Shown here piece after piece: positions 44,217 through 53,235 of a stretch of 64,000 nt of DNA. The stretch lies in NCBI GenBank assembly GCA_002729885.1, contig PBUB01000008.1:186001-250000 (forward strand), read 5' to 3'. Under the pieces are notes generated by a model. It was not told the origin of the DNA. It saw only the letters and a list, made by a program, of their open reading frames with translations, and did no database searches. This stretch comes from Spirochaetaceae bacterium. GTDB lineage: Bacteria; Spirochaetota; Leptospiria; Leptospirales; Leptonemataceae. Position numbers and translations under genes: made by a program. Position 1 is the stretch's first letter; the number at the start of each line of letters is the position of its first letter.

Positions 44217-45197
44217 ATGTCCGGTAAGATCCGCGTAGGAATCATAGGTGTAGGTCATATGGGCCAGTACCACGTTAATGTGGCAGCTGGCATCAATCAG
44301 TACGAGCTGGCAGGAATCTTCGATGCAGATCCGGCCCGCCGCGAAGAAATCGGCGGCCGATTTCAGGTTCCCACATTCGAAACCTACGATGATCTGATCG
44401 ATCATAGCGATGCAGTGGTCATTGCAGTTCCCACCGCTTTTCACTACGAAGTAGCCAAAAAGGCCCTGGAAAAAGGCCGCCACGTTCTGGTGGAGAAGCC
44501 CATAACCGAGACTGTGGAACAGGCTCGCGAACTGGTAAGCCTTGCAGCCTCGAAGAATCTGATGATGCAGGTTGGCCATGTGGAGAGATTCAACGGCGCC
44601 GTGCTGGAACTCAAAAAGGTCGTGGATAACCCCTTTTTGATTGAGTCTCGTAGATTGGCTCCCTTCAGCCCTCGTATTTCCGATGTGGGTGTGGTTCTTG
44701 ATCTGATGATCCATGATCTGGATATCATTCTGAATCTTGTAGATGAAGATCCCATAGCCGTGCATTCCTCCGGAACCCCGGCTTTCAGTGATCACGAAGA
44801 TGTGGCTGCGGCTACATTGCAGTTTCCCGGCGGATGTGTTGCTTCATTGATCGCCAGCCGGGCCACTCAAAATAAGATCCGAACCCTTACAATCACCCAG
44901 GAAAAAGCCTATATCCTGCTGGATTTTACCACCCAGGATATTGATATTCATAGAAGGGCCCAGAGTGCCTACTTGATGACCCGGGAAGAATTGAAATACC
45001 GACAGGAATCCTTCGTAGAAAAGATCTTTGTTCACAAGGATAACCCGCTGCGTCAGGAGCATCTGCACTTTCTGTCCTGTATTCGAGGGGAAAGCGAACC
45101 GATTGTGGCTGGCGAAAGCGATGTCAGAACTCTGCAGATTGCCCATCAAATCCTGGATCAAATCAAGCAGACCAATCCGGTAATGGCCGGCGCCTGA
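44217..45197 (+). CDS. Gfo/Idh/MocA-family NAD-dependent sugar dehydrogenase
   Basis: 326 residues. The Rossmann start is IRVGIIGVGHMGQYHVNVA, followed by the EKP motif KGRHVLVEKPITETVEQARE and the catalytic-domain segment QVGHVERFNGAVLELKK. DVGVVLDLMIHDLDIILNL supplies the H-D-x-D region. This pattern fits the subgroup that includes GnnA, which oxidises the 3-OH of UDP-GlcNAc so that Leptospira can make amide-linked (GlcN3N) lipid A. GnnA is therefore a good candidate, but no gnnB aminotransferase is adjacent, so the substrate remains open. It starts 30 bases after dnaJ and may share its transcript. Confidence 0.8.
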   Translation: MSGKIRVGIIGVGHMGQYHVNVAAGINQYELAGIFDADPARREEIGGRFQVPTFETYDDLIDHSDAVVIAVPTAFHYEVAKKALEKGRHVLVEKPITETVEQARELVSLAASKNLMMQVGHVERFNGAVLELKKVVDNPFLIESRRLAPFSPRISDVGVVLDLMIHDLDIILNLVDEDPIAVHSSGTPAFSDHEDVAAATLQFPGGCVASLIASRATQNKIRTLTITQEKAYILLDFTTQDIDIHRRAQSAYLMTREELKYRQESFVEKIFVHKDNPLRQEHLHFLSCIRGESEPIVAGESDVRTLQIAHQILDQIKQTNPVMAGA

Positions 45198-45454
45198 GCC
45201 TGCTTCCTTTCAGAATCCAAGGGTTGAGGCATGCCGCTGGCCGGCGCGTAGTCTTTCTTATTTACCAAATCTCAGAAAAGAGCCATGCAGCTCGTGCATC
45301 CAGCCGCAAGCCTGGATTGATTCACCGGGCCCCAGCCGGAAGTCCCGGAAATCAGAAATCAGAAATAGGCCGGACCGATTTGGATTCCGGAACCGCTAAT
45401 TTCAGATATCAAATCAGTTCCCGGGTTGGCCAACCGACCAATTCTGTTTTCAGC

Positions 45455-46126
45455 TCAGTAGATGAATCGCTTCGCAGTCTTTGAGTTCAGCAGATGCGTG
45501 GGATATAGAATTTCGAATCTTCGACCGGTTCTGGCTTTTTCCCGTCTCAGGGACTTGGAAGTCTCCAGGTAGGTTTCGTATTCATCTTCCTTACGAAGCA
45601 TCAGCTTTTCCCAGAAGATAAAGTGGGAATCGATAAAGTCCTGTCGAATGTCCTGCTTCTTTCTGGAAAGTGGGCACTTGATTCGGCCTGTATCTGGATC
45701 TTTATCCACAAAGTCCCGGATGAAAGTAAGTCCTACCAGTACGCCGCGGCGATCCAGATAGGGCTCCAGTGGAAAGGTGCGGCAACTGATGGATCGTTGA
45801 TCTCGAATGCAGTGCTGTACACCTTTGCATTCACAGAAGATTTGATCATCGCCTTCCGTTTCTTTGAGCTTCTTGTCGTCTGCGTCCACCGGTCTCCATT
45901 CATGCCAGAGATCTCCGACGTTGCGAAGATGCTTGTATTCATTCTTGTAAAGAAGGGGAACTGCATGCTGGGACTGACAACAGTAGGGGACACCGCCATT
46001 GGCATCCTTGCATAGATCACCGCAGTCATAGTCGGTGATGCTTTCGTCCAGCAAAGTGTAGTAGTATTGAATCTCTTCTTCAGAAAGATTTCGATCGATT
46101 CTTGGCCGTTTCTTTTTTTCGGACAT
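45455..46126 (-). CDS. Cysteine-rich YkgJ-like protein
   Basis: 223 residues. Cysteines cluster as CGDLCKD, PYCCQSQ, FCECKGVQHCI, SISCRTFPLEPYLD and later IKCPLSR. The final block resembles the CRxFPL core of YkgJ-type zinc/iron-binding clusters. No signal peptide, and charged throughout. The biochemical role is unknown; such proteins are suspected metal- or Fe-S-binding factors. The 257-base gap on its 3' side, shared with the dehydrogenase, contains no gene, only a triple GAAATCA-type repeat near 45350 and the 12-base palindrome GGTTGGCCAACC at 45424-45435. Confidence 0.65.
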   Translation of the reverse strand: MSEKKKRPRIDRNLSEEEIQYYYTLLDESITDYDCGDLCKDANGGVPYCCQSQHAVPLLYKNEYKHLRNVGDLWHEWRPVDADDKKLKETEGDDQIFCECKGVQHCIRDQRSISCRTFPLEPYLDRRGVLVGLTFIRDFVDKDPDTGRIKCPLSRKKQDIRQDFIDSHFIFWEKLMLRKEDEYETYLETSKSLRREKARTGRRFEILYPTHLLNSKTAKRFIY

Positions 46127-46200
46127 ATTTATAGGCTGCCAGGAGATTTGAGGATTGCTGCTTACCAGGAAGAGAATTCCCGCTTTTTCCGGCCACCCTT

Positions 46201-46917
46201 TTAAGAAGATTCTCTGTTCTTTCCCAGCCAGGGGGCTTTTTCCTTCAGTTGCTCCAGGATGTTCCTTCTGATATCGAAGCCATTCTGAGTATCCTCTTTC
46301 AGTCGGGCAACCATCGCTGGATCCGCCAGATTCGGATGACCGGTTTTCATTGGTGGAGCTGGATCGTATTGTAGCCAGAGCTCTAAACGGGAGGCCACTT
46401 CCGGACCTTCCAGTTGCTTGACCAGCTCCAGAGCAAAGTCCATACCCGACGTTATTCCGCCGGCGGTGATCCGGTTTCTATCCATTACAACTCTTTCATC
46501 CCTGGTCTCAACCCCCAGTTCCTGCAGCAATGGCAGGCTTCGCCAGTGCGTTGTAGCACTGTAGCCTGCCAGTAGACCGGCTGCTGCCAGAAGCAAGCTG
46601 CCCGTGCATACAGAAGTCACATACTTTGTATTATCTCCAACGGTCCGCAGTTGATTCAAGAATTCTACATCTTCCAGCATGGCGTTGATTCCTGCACCCC
46701 CTGGAATAAATAGAATATCTGCCGATTCATGATCCTGTAGCAAATCCGGTACTTCCAGACCCAGGCCTCCTTCTGCCTGGATCAGCCCTTTTGTTGGGCC
46801 CGCTACATGAACTTCCCAGTTCGGAACGTATCGAAATACATCGTAAGGAGCGATGAAATCCAGGATGGTGACCCGGGGAAACAACAGCATCAGTACTTTT
46901 CGTTTGCCTTCTTGCAT
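46201..46917 (-). CDS. DJ-1/PfpI family protein, isonitrile-hydratase-like
   Basis: 238 residues. The class I glutamine-amidotransferase-like fold has the nucleophile elbow [20 protein letters not shown] with its Cys, followed by TTHW. An acidic residue precedes it in [17 protein letters not shown], and IPGGAG is present. These features match the isonitrile hydratase (InhA) branch closely; that enzyme turns isonitriles into N-formamides. Many relatives are AraC-type regulators, but no helix-turn-helix domain is attached here. The substrate in this organism is inferred, not shown. Divergent from miaB. Confidence 0.78.
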   Translation of the reverse strand: MQEGKRKVLMLLFPRVTILDFIAPYDVFRYVPNWEVHVAGPTKGLIQAEGGLGLEVPDLLQDHESADILFIPGGAGINAMLEDVEFLNQLRTVGDNTKYVTSVCTGSLLLAAAGLLAGYSATTHWRSLPLLQELGVETRDERVVMDRNRITAGGITSGMDFALELVKQLEGPEVASRLELWLQYDPAPPMKTGHPNLADPAMVARLKEDTQNGFDIRRNILEQLKEKAPWLGKNRESS

Positions 46918-47217
46918 ACCTTACACCGGACTCTGCTTTTGCCCTGTCCATTACTTCCCCGGAGCAATCTTTTCCATTGCCAGGGCGGTGCGCAAACAGG
47001 TGCTTTGCCGCGGGGTAGGAGGGTGCACCCGCGGTATTTTTCAGACCCGGCGCATCTCACTGGACTCAACTTTGTCCAGGATGCTGGGCGCTGCTTGCAG
47101 TGTGCCGGTAATTCGGCCATTCGTGCGTTGCCGGAAGGCTCTCTACCGGGACAATGGTTTTATGGGACGCATTTCTGCACTGGACGCCACAGCCCAGATT
47201 TCGAGTCTGGCACTGGA
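46918..47217. other. 300-base divergent region between the DJ-1 gene and miaB
   Basis: No coding sequence is supported, although the miaB frame stays open through it; the translated extension has no protein-like character. It contains a terminator-like hairpin (47008-47041) and, nearer miaB, weak promoter-like pieces (TTGCCG near 47131, GACAAT near 47150). Confidence 0.5.
47008..47041 (+). terminator. Terminator-like hairpin in the miaB leader
   Basis: CCGCGGG (47008-47014), a 13-base loop, CCCGCGG (47028-47034), then TATTTTT. The form is that of an intrinsic terminator reading rightward, yet no rightward gene ends upstream. It may be an attenuator in a long miaB leader, or stop antisense transcripts entering from the DJ-1 promoter region. 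Confidence 0.5.
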
Positions 47218-48630
47218 ATGAAGGACGGGTCTACATCAGCCAATCGACTGTTTGTCGAAACCTACGGATGTCAGATGAATGAATACGATTCTGGCATCGT
47301 GAAGCGATTGTTTGGCGATCGAGGGTACAGCACGGTTCAGAGCGAGTCGGATGCAGATGTAATCCTGCTCAATACCTGCGCCATTCGAGAAAAAGCCCAT
47401 GAGCGGGTGTATGGACGACTGCAATCCCTGAATCATCTGAAGCGAAAGAATCCGGGGCTGGTGATTGGCGTTCTGGGTTGCATGGCACAGAATCTGGGAG
47501 AGGACTTACATGGCATGGGTTTACCGGTGGATCTGGTCCTGGGACCGGATAATTACCGGGATCTGCCTCAACTGGTGGAAGATATTCGCACCGGAAAAGG
47601 CGGGGCCACCCTGGCCAGGCTTTCTTCCAGCGAGACCTACGAAGAAATCGAGCCTGAAGTAGTATCCGGTTGTCTGGCCTTTGTTACTATTATGAGGGGC
47701 TGCGATAATTTCTGCAGCTTCTGTGTGGTTCCCTTTACTCGCGGGCGCGAGCGCAGCCGTAATCCGGATAGTATTGTTCAGGAAGTTCAGAACCTGGTAA
47801 AGAACCGCAATGTTGCAGAAGTGACCTTGCTGGGCCAGAATGTAAATTCCTATAAGATGGACGATGGCCTGGACTTCGCAGGTCTGGTTCGCAGAATTCT
47901 TGATGAAACAGAAATCAAGCGCATCCGCTTTACTTCACCCCATCCCCACGATTTTCCTCTGCATCTACTGGAGCTCATGGCAGAAGAAAAGAGATTTTGC
48001 AATCATATTCATCTTCCATTACAGGCCGGCTCCACGGATGTTCTGAATCGCATGAATCGAGATTACAGTCGAGAATCCTTCCTCACTCTGGTAGGCCAGA
48101 TTCGCGAATTAATGCCTGATGTAGGTCTTACGACTGACATTATCGTTGGCTTTCCGGGAGAAACCGAAGAGCAGTTTCAAGAAACCCTGGAAGTGGTAGA
48201 GCAATGTCAGTTCGATATGGCCTATATGTTCAAGTACTCTGAGAGAGAACATACCCTGGCCAGAAAGAAATTTGCAGATGACGTGCCAGAAGATGTGAAA
48301 CTGGACCGATTGAGCCGGTTGATCTCTCTTCAAACATCCCTGGGTGCCCAAAAGAATCGCCAGGAAGTAGGCAAGGTTCACGAAGTTCTTATTGAAGGAA
48401 CCAGCAAACGCTCTACATCGGACTGGATGGGCCGCACAGATTCAGGCAAGGTTGTGGTATTTCCTGCACCCGAGGGCACCGGTATCCAGGATCTGGAATC
48501 CTATCGAGGGCAGCTTGTTCATGTGGAAATTCAATCCTGCACCCAGGCCACTCTCAAGGGTATTGCACGCTGGGAAGAGCATCCAACAGGATTCGAGGTC
48601 GCTACCGCGGATTCTACTCTGGCATCGTGA
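47218..48630 (+). CDS. miaB: tRNA-2-methylthio-N6-dimethylallyladenosine synthase
   Basis: 470 residues from the ATG at 47218. A radical-SAM methylthiotransferase that converts i6A37 to ms2i6A37 in tRNA (EC 2.8.4.3), acting after MiaA. The N-terminal UPF0004 domain has [17 protein letters not shown] and the further cluster cysteines ([20 protein letters not shown]). The radical-SAM motif is [20 protein letters not shown], and [11 protein letters not shown] with [19 protein letters not shown] follows. The C-terminal TRAM domain is present. The length is normal only with this start; the frame is open another 411 bases upstream. Confidence 0.95.
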   Translation: MKDGSTSANRLFVETYGCQMNEYDSGIVKRLFGDRGYSTVQSESDADVILLNTCAIREKAHERVYGRLQSLNHLKRKNPGLVIGVLGCMAQNLGEDLHGMGLPVDLVLGPDNYRDLPQLVEDIRTGKGGATLARLSSSETYEEIEPEVVSGCLAFVTIMRGCDNFCSFCVVPFTRGRERSRNPDSIVQEVQNLVKNRNVAEVTLLGQNVNSYKMDDGLDFAGLVRRILDETEIKRIRFTSPHPHDFPLHLLELMAEEKRFCNHIHLPLQAGSTDVLNRMNRDYSRESFLTLVGQIRELMPDVGLTTDIIVGFPGETEEQFQETLEVVEQCQFDMAYMFKYSEREHTLARKKFADDVPEDVKLDRLSRLISLQTSLGAQKNRQEVGKVHEVLIEGTSKRSTSDWMGRTDSGKVVVFPAPEGTGIQDLESYRGQLVHVEIQSCTQATLKGIARWEEHPTGFEVATADSTLAS

Positions 48631-48718
48631 AGCCTTGAGACCAGGTTTCCTGCGACTTTTAAGCCAGGCATAGCCCTGGATAACTTGCCATAACCTGCCC
48701 GATGGCACTGAAAACCGT

Positions 48719-48745
48719 TTTTGTTTCCGGGAATATGTCCGATAT
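48719..48745 (+). promoter_or_regulatory. Candidate sigma-28 (FliA/WhiG) promoter for the fliM unit
   Basis: TTTTGTTT (48719-48726), an 11-base spacer, TCCGATAT (48738-48745). It matches TAAAGTTT-N11-GCCGATAA at 5/8 and 6/8 with exact spacing, and closely resembles the flgF element. The predicted start is near 48752, 14 bases before the ATG at 48766. Confidence 0.4.
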
Positions 48746-48765
48746 TGTTCCTGACGGTACGGATT

Positions 48766-49812
48766 ATGTTACCCAGATCCAGAAATATTCAATCCGCACA
48801 GATCGGTTTAAACGCCCCATCCATCCGGGCCGCTTTCCGTTTGGTTGCAGCCGCAGCCATATTGCTCAGTGCCATTCTAATGGCCTCCAGTTCTGTTTTT
48901 GCTGAAAGAACCACCAATGCCAGAGGCGATGAATCCATAAATACGGTGCGTCGCTATACCACCGTGGATTTACATGTAGAACACTATCGCTTCGAACCTG
49001 GCAAATCCATCGTACTGAAGTTCCAGATCAAGAATTCCGGGTATCAGACCATTCGCATCTATCCGTTTGAGCCAGCAGAAAAGACCTATCAGTTCGAAGT
49101 GCTGGATTCCAGTGGTTATGAACTGCGGCCGGTGAGCTACCAGGATTCCGGGCGGGATATGGAACGAAAAGCTGTAGTCAATCTGTCCGGTCAGCACGTT
49201 CGGGAAATCATTCTGCAGCCCGGGGAATCCTTTGAAAAGACCATCGATCTTTCGAACTACTACGATTTTAAGCCAGGGCAGACCTATAGAATTACCGGTT
49301 ATTTCTTTCCCGATGCAAGGCATAATGTATTTCTAAGATCCAGGGATTCCGTGGAGCTTCATATAAACGATCGAAAGAGCAAATACATGTTCGATCGTCC
49401 GGAGCTGGAAGAAGAACAGGCCGGTCTTTCTCCGGAAGAAACGGTGTATCTTTTCCTTTCTGCAGAGATGCGAAGAAACTGGAAAAACTATTTGAAATAT
49501 CTGGATCTAGGGCGCTATATTACATCCTACGACCGGTTTTCGGGTAGATACGCATCCGCTGCACCTCCGGACAGGCGGCGCATTCTCCAGGAATTCTCCC
49601 GTTATCTGACGGCGGATCCAACGGATCGACTGCGAAGATTCAAGATTACCGGCACTCGCCGCACGGAAGTGGCAGATCGAGCAGAGGTTACTGTAGAAGC
49701 TCTGAGAATGTCTGGCGGATACCGGGTGGCGTACGAATACACATACACGCTGGAGCGTTCGGAGCGCGAAGGCTTCTGGAAGATAATACACGTGGTGGCA
49801 AGGGTACTATGA
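48766..49812 (+). CDS. Exported beta-rich protein coupled to fliM
   Basis: 348 residues from the ATG at 48766. The signal peptide has a long N-region and the hydrophobic core LVAAAAILLSAILMASS, with cleavage near VFAE. An immunoglobulin-like beta region (about 70-215; VDLHVEHYRFEPGKSIVLKF, TIRIYPFEPAEKTYQFEVLD) precedes a domain of about 110 residues (EETVYLFLSAEMRRNWKNYL ... EGFWKIIHVVARVL) that looks like an NTF2-type fold. No family named. Its stop overlaps the fliM start (ATGA), and a flagellar-type promoter lies upstream, so a role at the periplasmic flagellum is plausible. Confidence 0.7.
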   Translation: MLPRSRNIQSAQIGLNAPSIRAAFRLVAAAAILLSAILMASSSVFAERTTNARGDESINTVRRYTTVDLHVEHYRFEPGKSIVLKFQIKNSGYQTIRIYPFEPAEKTYQFEVLDSSGYELRPVSYQDSGRDMERKAVVNLSGQHVREIILQPGESFEKTIDLSNYYDFKPGQTYRITGYFFPDARHNVFLRSRDSVELHINDRKSKYMFDRPELEEEQAGLSPEETVYLFLSAEMRRNWKNYLKYLDLGRYITSYDRFSGRYASAAPPDRRRILQEFSRYLTADPTDRLRRFKITGTRRTEVADRAEVTVEALRMSGGYRVAYEYTYTLERSEREGFWKIIHVVARVL

Positions 49813-50834
49813 CAGAAATACTTTCCCAGGACGAAATCGATGCCCTGTTATCTGCCATCTCCTCGGGAGAGGTGGACCCGGAAGAGTATTCCCCGGCCGG
49901 TGAACAGAAGAAAGTCAAGATCTACGACTTTCGACGTCCGGATAAATTCTCCAAAGACCAGATTCGTACCCTGCAGATGATGCATGAAACGTTTGCCCGT
50001 CTCACCACCACTGCATTGTCCGCTCAGCTGCGAGCCCTGGTAGGTGTGCACGTTGGATCGGTGGATCAGCTTACCTACGAAGAGTTTATTCGTTCGATTC
50101 CCAATCCCACTACCCTGGCTGTAATTAATATGGATCCACTGCGTGGATCCGCTGTTCTGGAAATTGATCCCAGTATTACGTTTACCATCATCGACCGACT
50201 GTTTGGAGGTCCGGGAGAGCCCACCAAGATTCAAAGAGAGCTTTCTGACATCGAGCTTTCTGTAATGGAAGGTATTATCGTTCGAATCCTGGGGAACCTC
50301 AGGGAAGCCTGGTCTACCGTGCTGGATCTTCGGCCGCGCCTGGGAACTATCGAAACCAATCCGCAGTTTGCTCAGATTGTGCCTCCCAATGACATGGTGG
50401 TATTGATTACCCTGGAAACCAAAGTTGGGGACGTGGAAGGTATGACCAACCTCTGTATTCCTTACATAACTATCGAGCCCATCATTTCCAAGCTTTCTGC
50501 CCAGTACTGGTATTCTTCCATTCGAAAAGGAGATACCGATGAAAACCGATCCATTATCCAGGAGCGACTGGACCAGGTAGAAATCCCACTCAAGTGCGAA
50601 GTAGGGGAAATCGAGCTGCCTTTACAGGATATTGTCAGCCTGAAAGTAGGGGATGCCGTAAAGCTGGGAAATACTCACATCAGTTCGGATATGACCATCA
50701 AGATTGGCGATCGAAAGAAGTTTAAATGCGTGCCCGGTAGAATCGGAAATCGACTCAGCGTTCAGATAGGCGAAACCCTGGAAGACATTCCGGATGAACT
50801 TCTGGGATCCACTCGAAGCGAAGAGGAAGTCTGA
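49809..50834 (+). CDS. fliM: Flagellar motor switch protein FliM
   Basis: 341 residues. C-ring component that receives phosphorylated CheY and sets rotation sense. The N-terminal CheY-binding peptide MTEILSQDEIDALLSAISSG is perfect. The middle CheC-like domain runs from about 45 (PDKFSKDQIRTLQMMHETFA) through GSAVLEIDPSITFTIIDRLF-GGPGE. The C-terminal SpoA domain shows VGEIELPLQDIVSLKVGDAV and KFKCVPGRIGNRLSVQI. AAGGG lies just before the ATG, within the upstream coding sequence. FliN and FliG are not nearby. Confidence 0.97.
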   Translation: MTEILSQDEIDALLSAISSGEVDPEEYSPAGEQKKVKIYDFRRPDKFSKDQIRTLQMMHETFARLTTTALSAQLRALVGVHVGSVDQLTYEEFIRSIPNPTTLAVINMDPLRGSAVLEIDPSITFTIIDRLFGGPGEPTKIQRELSDIELSVMEGIIVRILGNLREAWSTVLDLRPRLGTIETNPQFAQIVPPNDMVVLITLETKVGDVEGMTNLCIPYITIEPIISKLSAQYWYSSIRKGDTDENRSIIQERLDQVEIPLKCEVGEIELPLQDIVSLKVGDAVKLGNTHISSDMTIKIGDRKKFKCVPGRIGNRLSVQIGETLEDIPDELLGSTRSEEEV

Positions 50835-50973
50835 TTCCTGAAATCGTTCAGCTCAAGAAGACTTTCCGTCCGGATACCCATCACCGGCTCTGCCTCAATC
50901 TCTCCAGCAATAAATCTCCAGGACGGAATCTGTTATTACAGCGCAACGAATCCACCATCCCGGTGCGCTATAT

Positions 50974-51462
50974 TCAAAAATCCACGGAATAAGAAGGACA
51001 GGTTGGGCAGGCCGTATAGACCCAGGCTTCTTGATAGGCACTGGAAATGGATCTAAACGAGTCCTGTCCTGATCCGCTAATGTAATAGTAGTCCACCCAG
51101 GCCCGGTACTCTCCGGAATTCGGAGCAGTAGTCATCTGAATCGTAAGACTTGAATCGTTTTGAAATAGAAAGCAGCGATAATCCGTCAATCCACTGAAAG
51201 AATCCCCGGGATTGGCTCTTGTGTAATTGGTGGTGAGTCTGCAAAAGTTCTGACTGTCCGTAATCAAAAAATAGGAGTACAGGTTATAGGGCTCATCCAC
51301 ATCGGAATACTCTTCGGAGCACTGAACCAAAAGCAGAGCCAGAATGAATGCCAGTAGAATCTGTGCTCCTGTAGAGCGGAGAAATCCAGCAAGGAAAAGA
51401 CTGTGGCCGCTGGCAAAGGCCTTGTTCGCACCGTGCGATATTGGCCCTATTTTCTTATTCAT
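50974..51462 (-). CDS. Small lipoprotein, function unknown
   Basis: 162 residues from the ATG at 51462, chosen over the ATG at 51483 because AGGG lies 7 bases upstream. The N-region before the hydrophobic core is long (about 28 residues). Then ILLAFILALLLVQC provides a lipobox with Cys at about 48. The mature domain is rich in Tyr, Ser and Thr with four Cys (FCRLTT, YRCFLF, TACPTC). The sequence is unlike any family I recognise. Convergent with fliM. Confidence 0.6.
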   Translation of the reverse strand: MNKKIGPISHGANKAFASGHSLFLAGFLRSTGAQILLAFILALLLVQCSEEYSDVDEPYNLYSYFLITDSQNFCRLTTNYTRANPGDSFSGLTDYRCFLFQNDSSLTIQMTTAPNSGEYRAWVDYYYISGSGQDSFRSISSAYQEAWVYTACPTCPSYSVDF

Positions 51463-51532
51463 TATTGTACCCTGCGTATTCATGAAACCCTTCTACAATT
51501 GCCCATCCGGGTCAGCCGGATGGGCTTCATGT

Positions 51533-52606
51533 TTAATTCGATACATCGCCGGGGTCAGGCTGAAGGCCCGGATCCTTTCGCATCTTTTCTTTTAAGCTTT
51601 GAATAAACCTTGCGTATCCGGGAACCGAGTTCAGGTCAAGTACCCTTCGACTGTCTGCGCTCCGTCTGAATTCCAGCTGGCGTCGGAGCATGGAATAGGC
51701 CACTACTTCCGCTGCATGTTCCCATGCATCTACTGTTGCATAGAGTCCGGGAAAGCCATCCTGCATAGCTCGGTCTACACCTCTGGAATGCTGCTCCCTG
51801 GATAGTTCTGGATTGCTTGAATAAAATCGAAGCTTACCCGCGAACGGATACTGGAATTTGCTATTCCAGGGATCCTGCCAGAATCGATTGAATGGGGATG
51901 GAAGTTCGCCGCGGGATGCGCGATAATCCTCCGGTGTTGTTCGAAGGCTGGGCAGAAGGCCATATACCTCCGTTGCGATATGCGCCGATTCATGGAAAAG
52001 CAGATAGATGGCACCGGAAACGGTGCCCGGGCATGGTAGCCCTCCGCAACTCAGGCGATAGCCCCAGAAAGCAGGCAGCTCATTTGCATTCTGAATAATG
52101 CTTTTCTCTCGCAGATTGATCATATCCTCTGCGCTCATCTGAATCCTATCCAGGTCCAGCAAAATGAATCCAGCCACTGCATCTCCGGAGGAGTCGTAGA
52201 TAAAACCGGTGAGTCCGCTACTTCCCAGATCATGCACTAGATAGATTCCGGCCACTCTCTTGATGAGAAATCGTTTCAGTTCAGGCTGGCTTCTGAGCAC
52301 CAGTTTGAGCTGGTTATGCATATCCTCCAGCTCCTGCTTCTCTGGATAGGCTGGTCGGGGAGGGGCAAATTCATCCAGGGCATTCATATCGATGCCATAC
52401 TGAAGCGGCAACTCTGTGGCGGGCTGAATAAAGTCCCGGGGAAGTTCATTCTGCTGGGTGCGGGCCTGAAGACTGGCCTGCCAATTTTCTACTCGATTGG
52501 CCGGATGTCGGCTGAATAGATCCGAATAGGAGCGATAAGGGCTGCCCAGGCATCCAGTGAGCAGTAGAAGCAGCAACGCAGAGCCCGGGAAAAAGGTTTT
52601 CCTCAC
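51533..52606 (-). CDS. Lipoprotein with HExxH motif, putative metallopeptidase
   Basis: 357 residues from the GTG at 52606, which gives a compact signal with the lipidated Cys at residue 19 (LLLLLLTGC). The alternative ATG at 52639 adds 11 residues. FHESAHIATEVYG (His at about 205 and 209) is a zinc HExxH site. About 90 residues later WEHAAEVVAYSML offers a Glu as third ligand, so a gluzincin-like arrangement is possible. A potential disulfide pair lies at SCGGLPCPG. Exported, likely on the outer membrane or periplasmic face. Family not recognised. Divergent from the next gene with at most about 31 bases between. Confidence 0.68.
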   Translation of the reverse strand: MRKTFFPGSALLLLLLTGCLGSPYRSYSDLFSRHPANRVENWQASLQARTQQNELPRDFIQPATELPLQYGIDMNALDEFAPPRPAYPEKQELEDMHNQLKLVLRSQPELKRFLIKRVAGIYLVHDLGSSGLTGFIYDSSGDAVAGFILLDLDRIQMSAEDMINLREKSIIQNANELPAFWGYRLSCGGLPCPGTVSGAIYLLFHESAHIATEVYGLLPSLRTTPEDYRASRGELPSPFNRFWQDPWNSKFQYPFAGKLRFYSSNPELSREQHSRGVDRAMQDGFPGLYATVDAWEHAAEVVAYSMLRRQLEFRRSADSRRVLDLNSVPGYARFIQSLKEKMRKDPGLQPDPGDVSN

Positions 52607-52637
52607 AAGCTCTTCTATAGATCTGGTAGCTGCAGGC

Positions 52638-53027
52638 ATGGTATATTATCTGGTAAACGCGGGAATGACTCTGTCAGTCCTTTTTTTCGCTACCGGCTAC
52701 TGGAAGCGTAAGCAGATGAATGTGCATCGAATCTGGATGGGGCTCGGTGTCCTTGCAAACCTGGTGACGGCCGTTCTCCTGGTGGTGGCTGTGCATGCAT
52801 TTGCAGGCGGCGATATGAAAAATGCCGGTTTCCATCCGACGGTGGCGTCCCACTGGATTCTGACGCACCGGGTAATCGCTGTAGTAGCTGCACTTTTGAT
52901 GCTGGCCATGGCTGCCACAGGAGCGATGCGCAAAAGAAAAGTTCACATTGCTCTTCACTATGTTTTTATTCCGCTGTATTTGATCGTATATGTTTCGGGA
53001 CTGTTCATGTTCGAGGCAGGTAGCTAG
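52638..53027 (+). CDS. Small four-helix membrane protein with conserved-looking histidines (DUF420/b561-like)
   Basis: 129 residues. Helices: YYLVNAGMTLSVLFFATGYW, MGLGVLANLVTAVLLVVAV, HRVIAVVAALLMLAMAATGA and YVFIPLYLIVYVSGLFMF. Histidines near the helix ends (NVHRIW, AVHAF, SHWILTHR, KVHIALHY) suggest haem or metal binding, as in DUF420 and b561-like proteins. The ATG at 52638 shares a CATG with the longest possible start of the divergent lipoprotein gene. TATAGA near 52615 could be its -10. Confidence 0.6.
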   Translation: MVYYLVNAGMTLSVLFFATGYWKRKQMNVHRIWMGLGVLANLVTAVLLVVAVHAFAGGDMKNAGFHPTVASHWILTHRVIAVVAALLMLAMAATGAMRKRKVHIALHYVFIPLYLIVYVSGLFMFEAGS

Positions 53028-53235
53028 AGCAATCTGAAAAGACGTTACCCGGTAAGGATTCGTATACTGCAATTAGCGGAGAGGCGTTGCTTCCGTGGAG
53101 ACCCGAAAGAGGCCCTGGTATCATAAAGGCGCCCTGAGTTCATGACCGCGGGAGCTTTTTAAGAAGCGATTCGAAGCGAATAAATAAGGAACCTGTGATT
53201 CAGGCACACTGCAAAAAATAGATTAGAGAAATTCA
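53028..53235. other. Leader region of the transketolase gene
   Basis: 208 bases without a gene. No tRNA fold or riboswitch recognised. An A/T-rich stretch (53150-53220) with AAGGAAC and GATTAGAGAAATTCA leads into the ATG; no clear -35/-10 pair. Confidence 0.4.

Noticed and set aside
45424..45435. 12-base palindrome GGTTGGCCAACC as a terminator or operator
   Set aside because: No loop and no T-run, and it lies between convergent genes; kept only as a note in the neighbouring entry.
46807..47217. 137-residue N-terminal extension of MiaB
   Set aside because: The extension lies opposite the DJ-1 gene, contains a terminator-like hairpin and has no protein-like pattern; MiaB is full length from 47218.
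50831..50992. Fifty-three-codon open stretch (CTG start) overlapping the fliM stop
   Set aside because: No standard start codon, leucine codons unlike the neighbours, no recognisable product, and its end overlaps the convergent lipoprotein gene.
53150..53190. GATTCGAA sequence suggestive of a tRNA T-loop
   Set aside because: No acceptor, D or anticodon stems can be formed around it.
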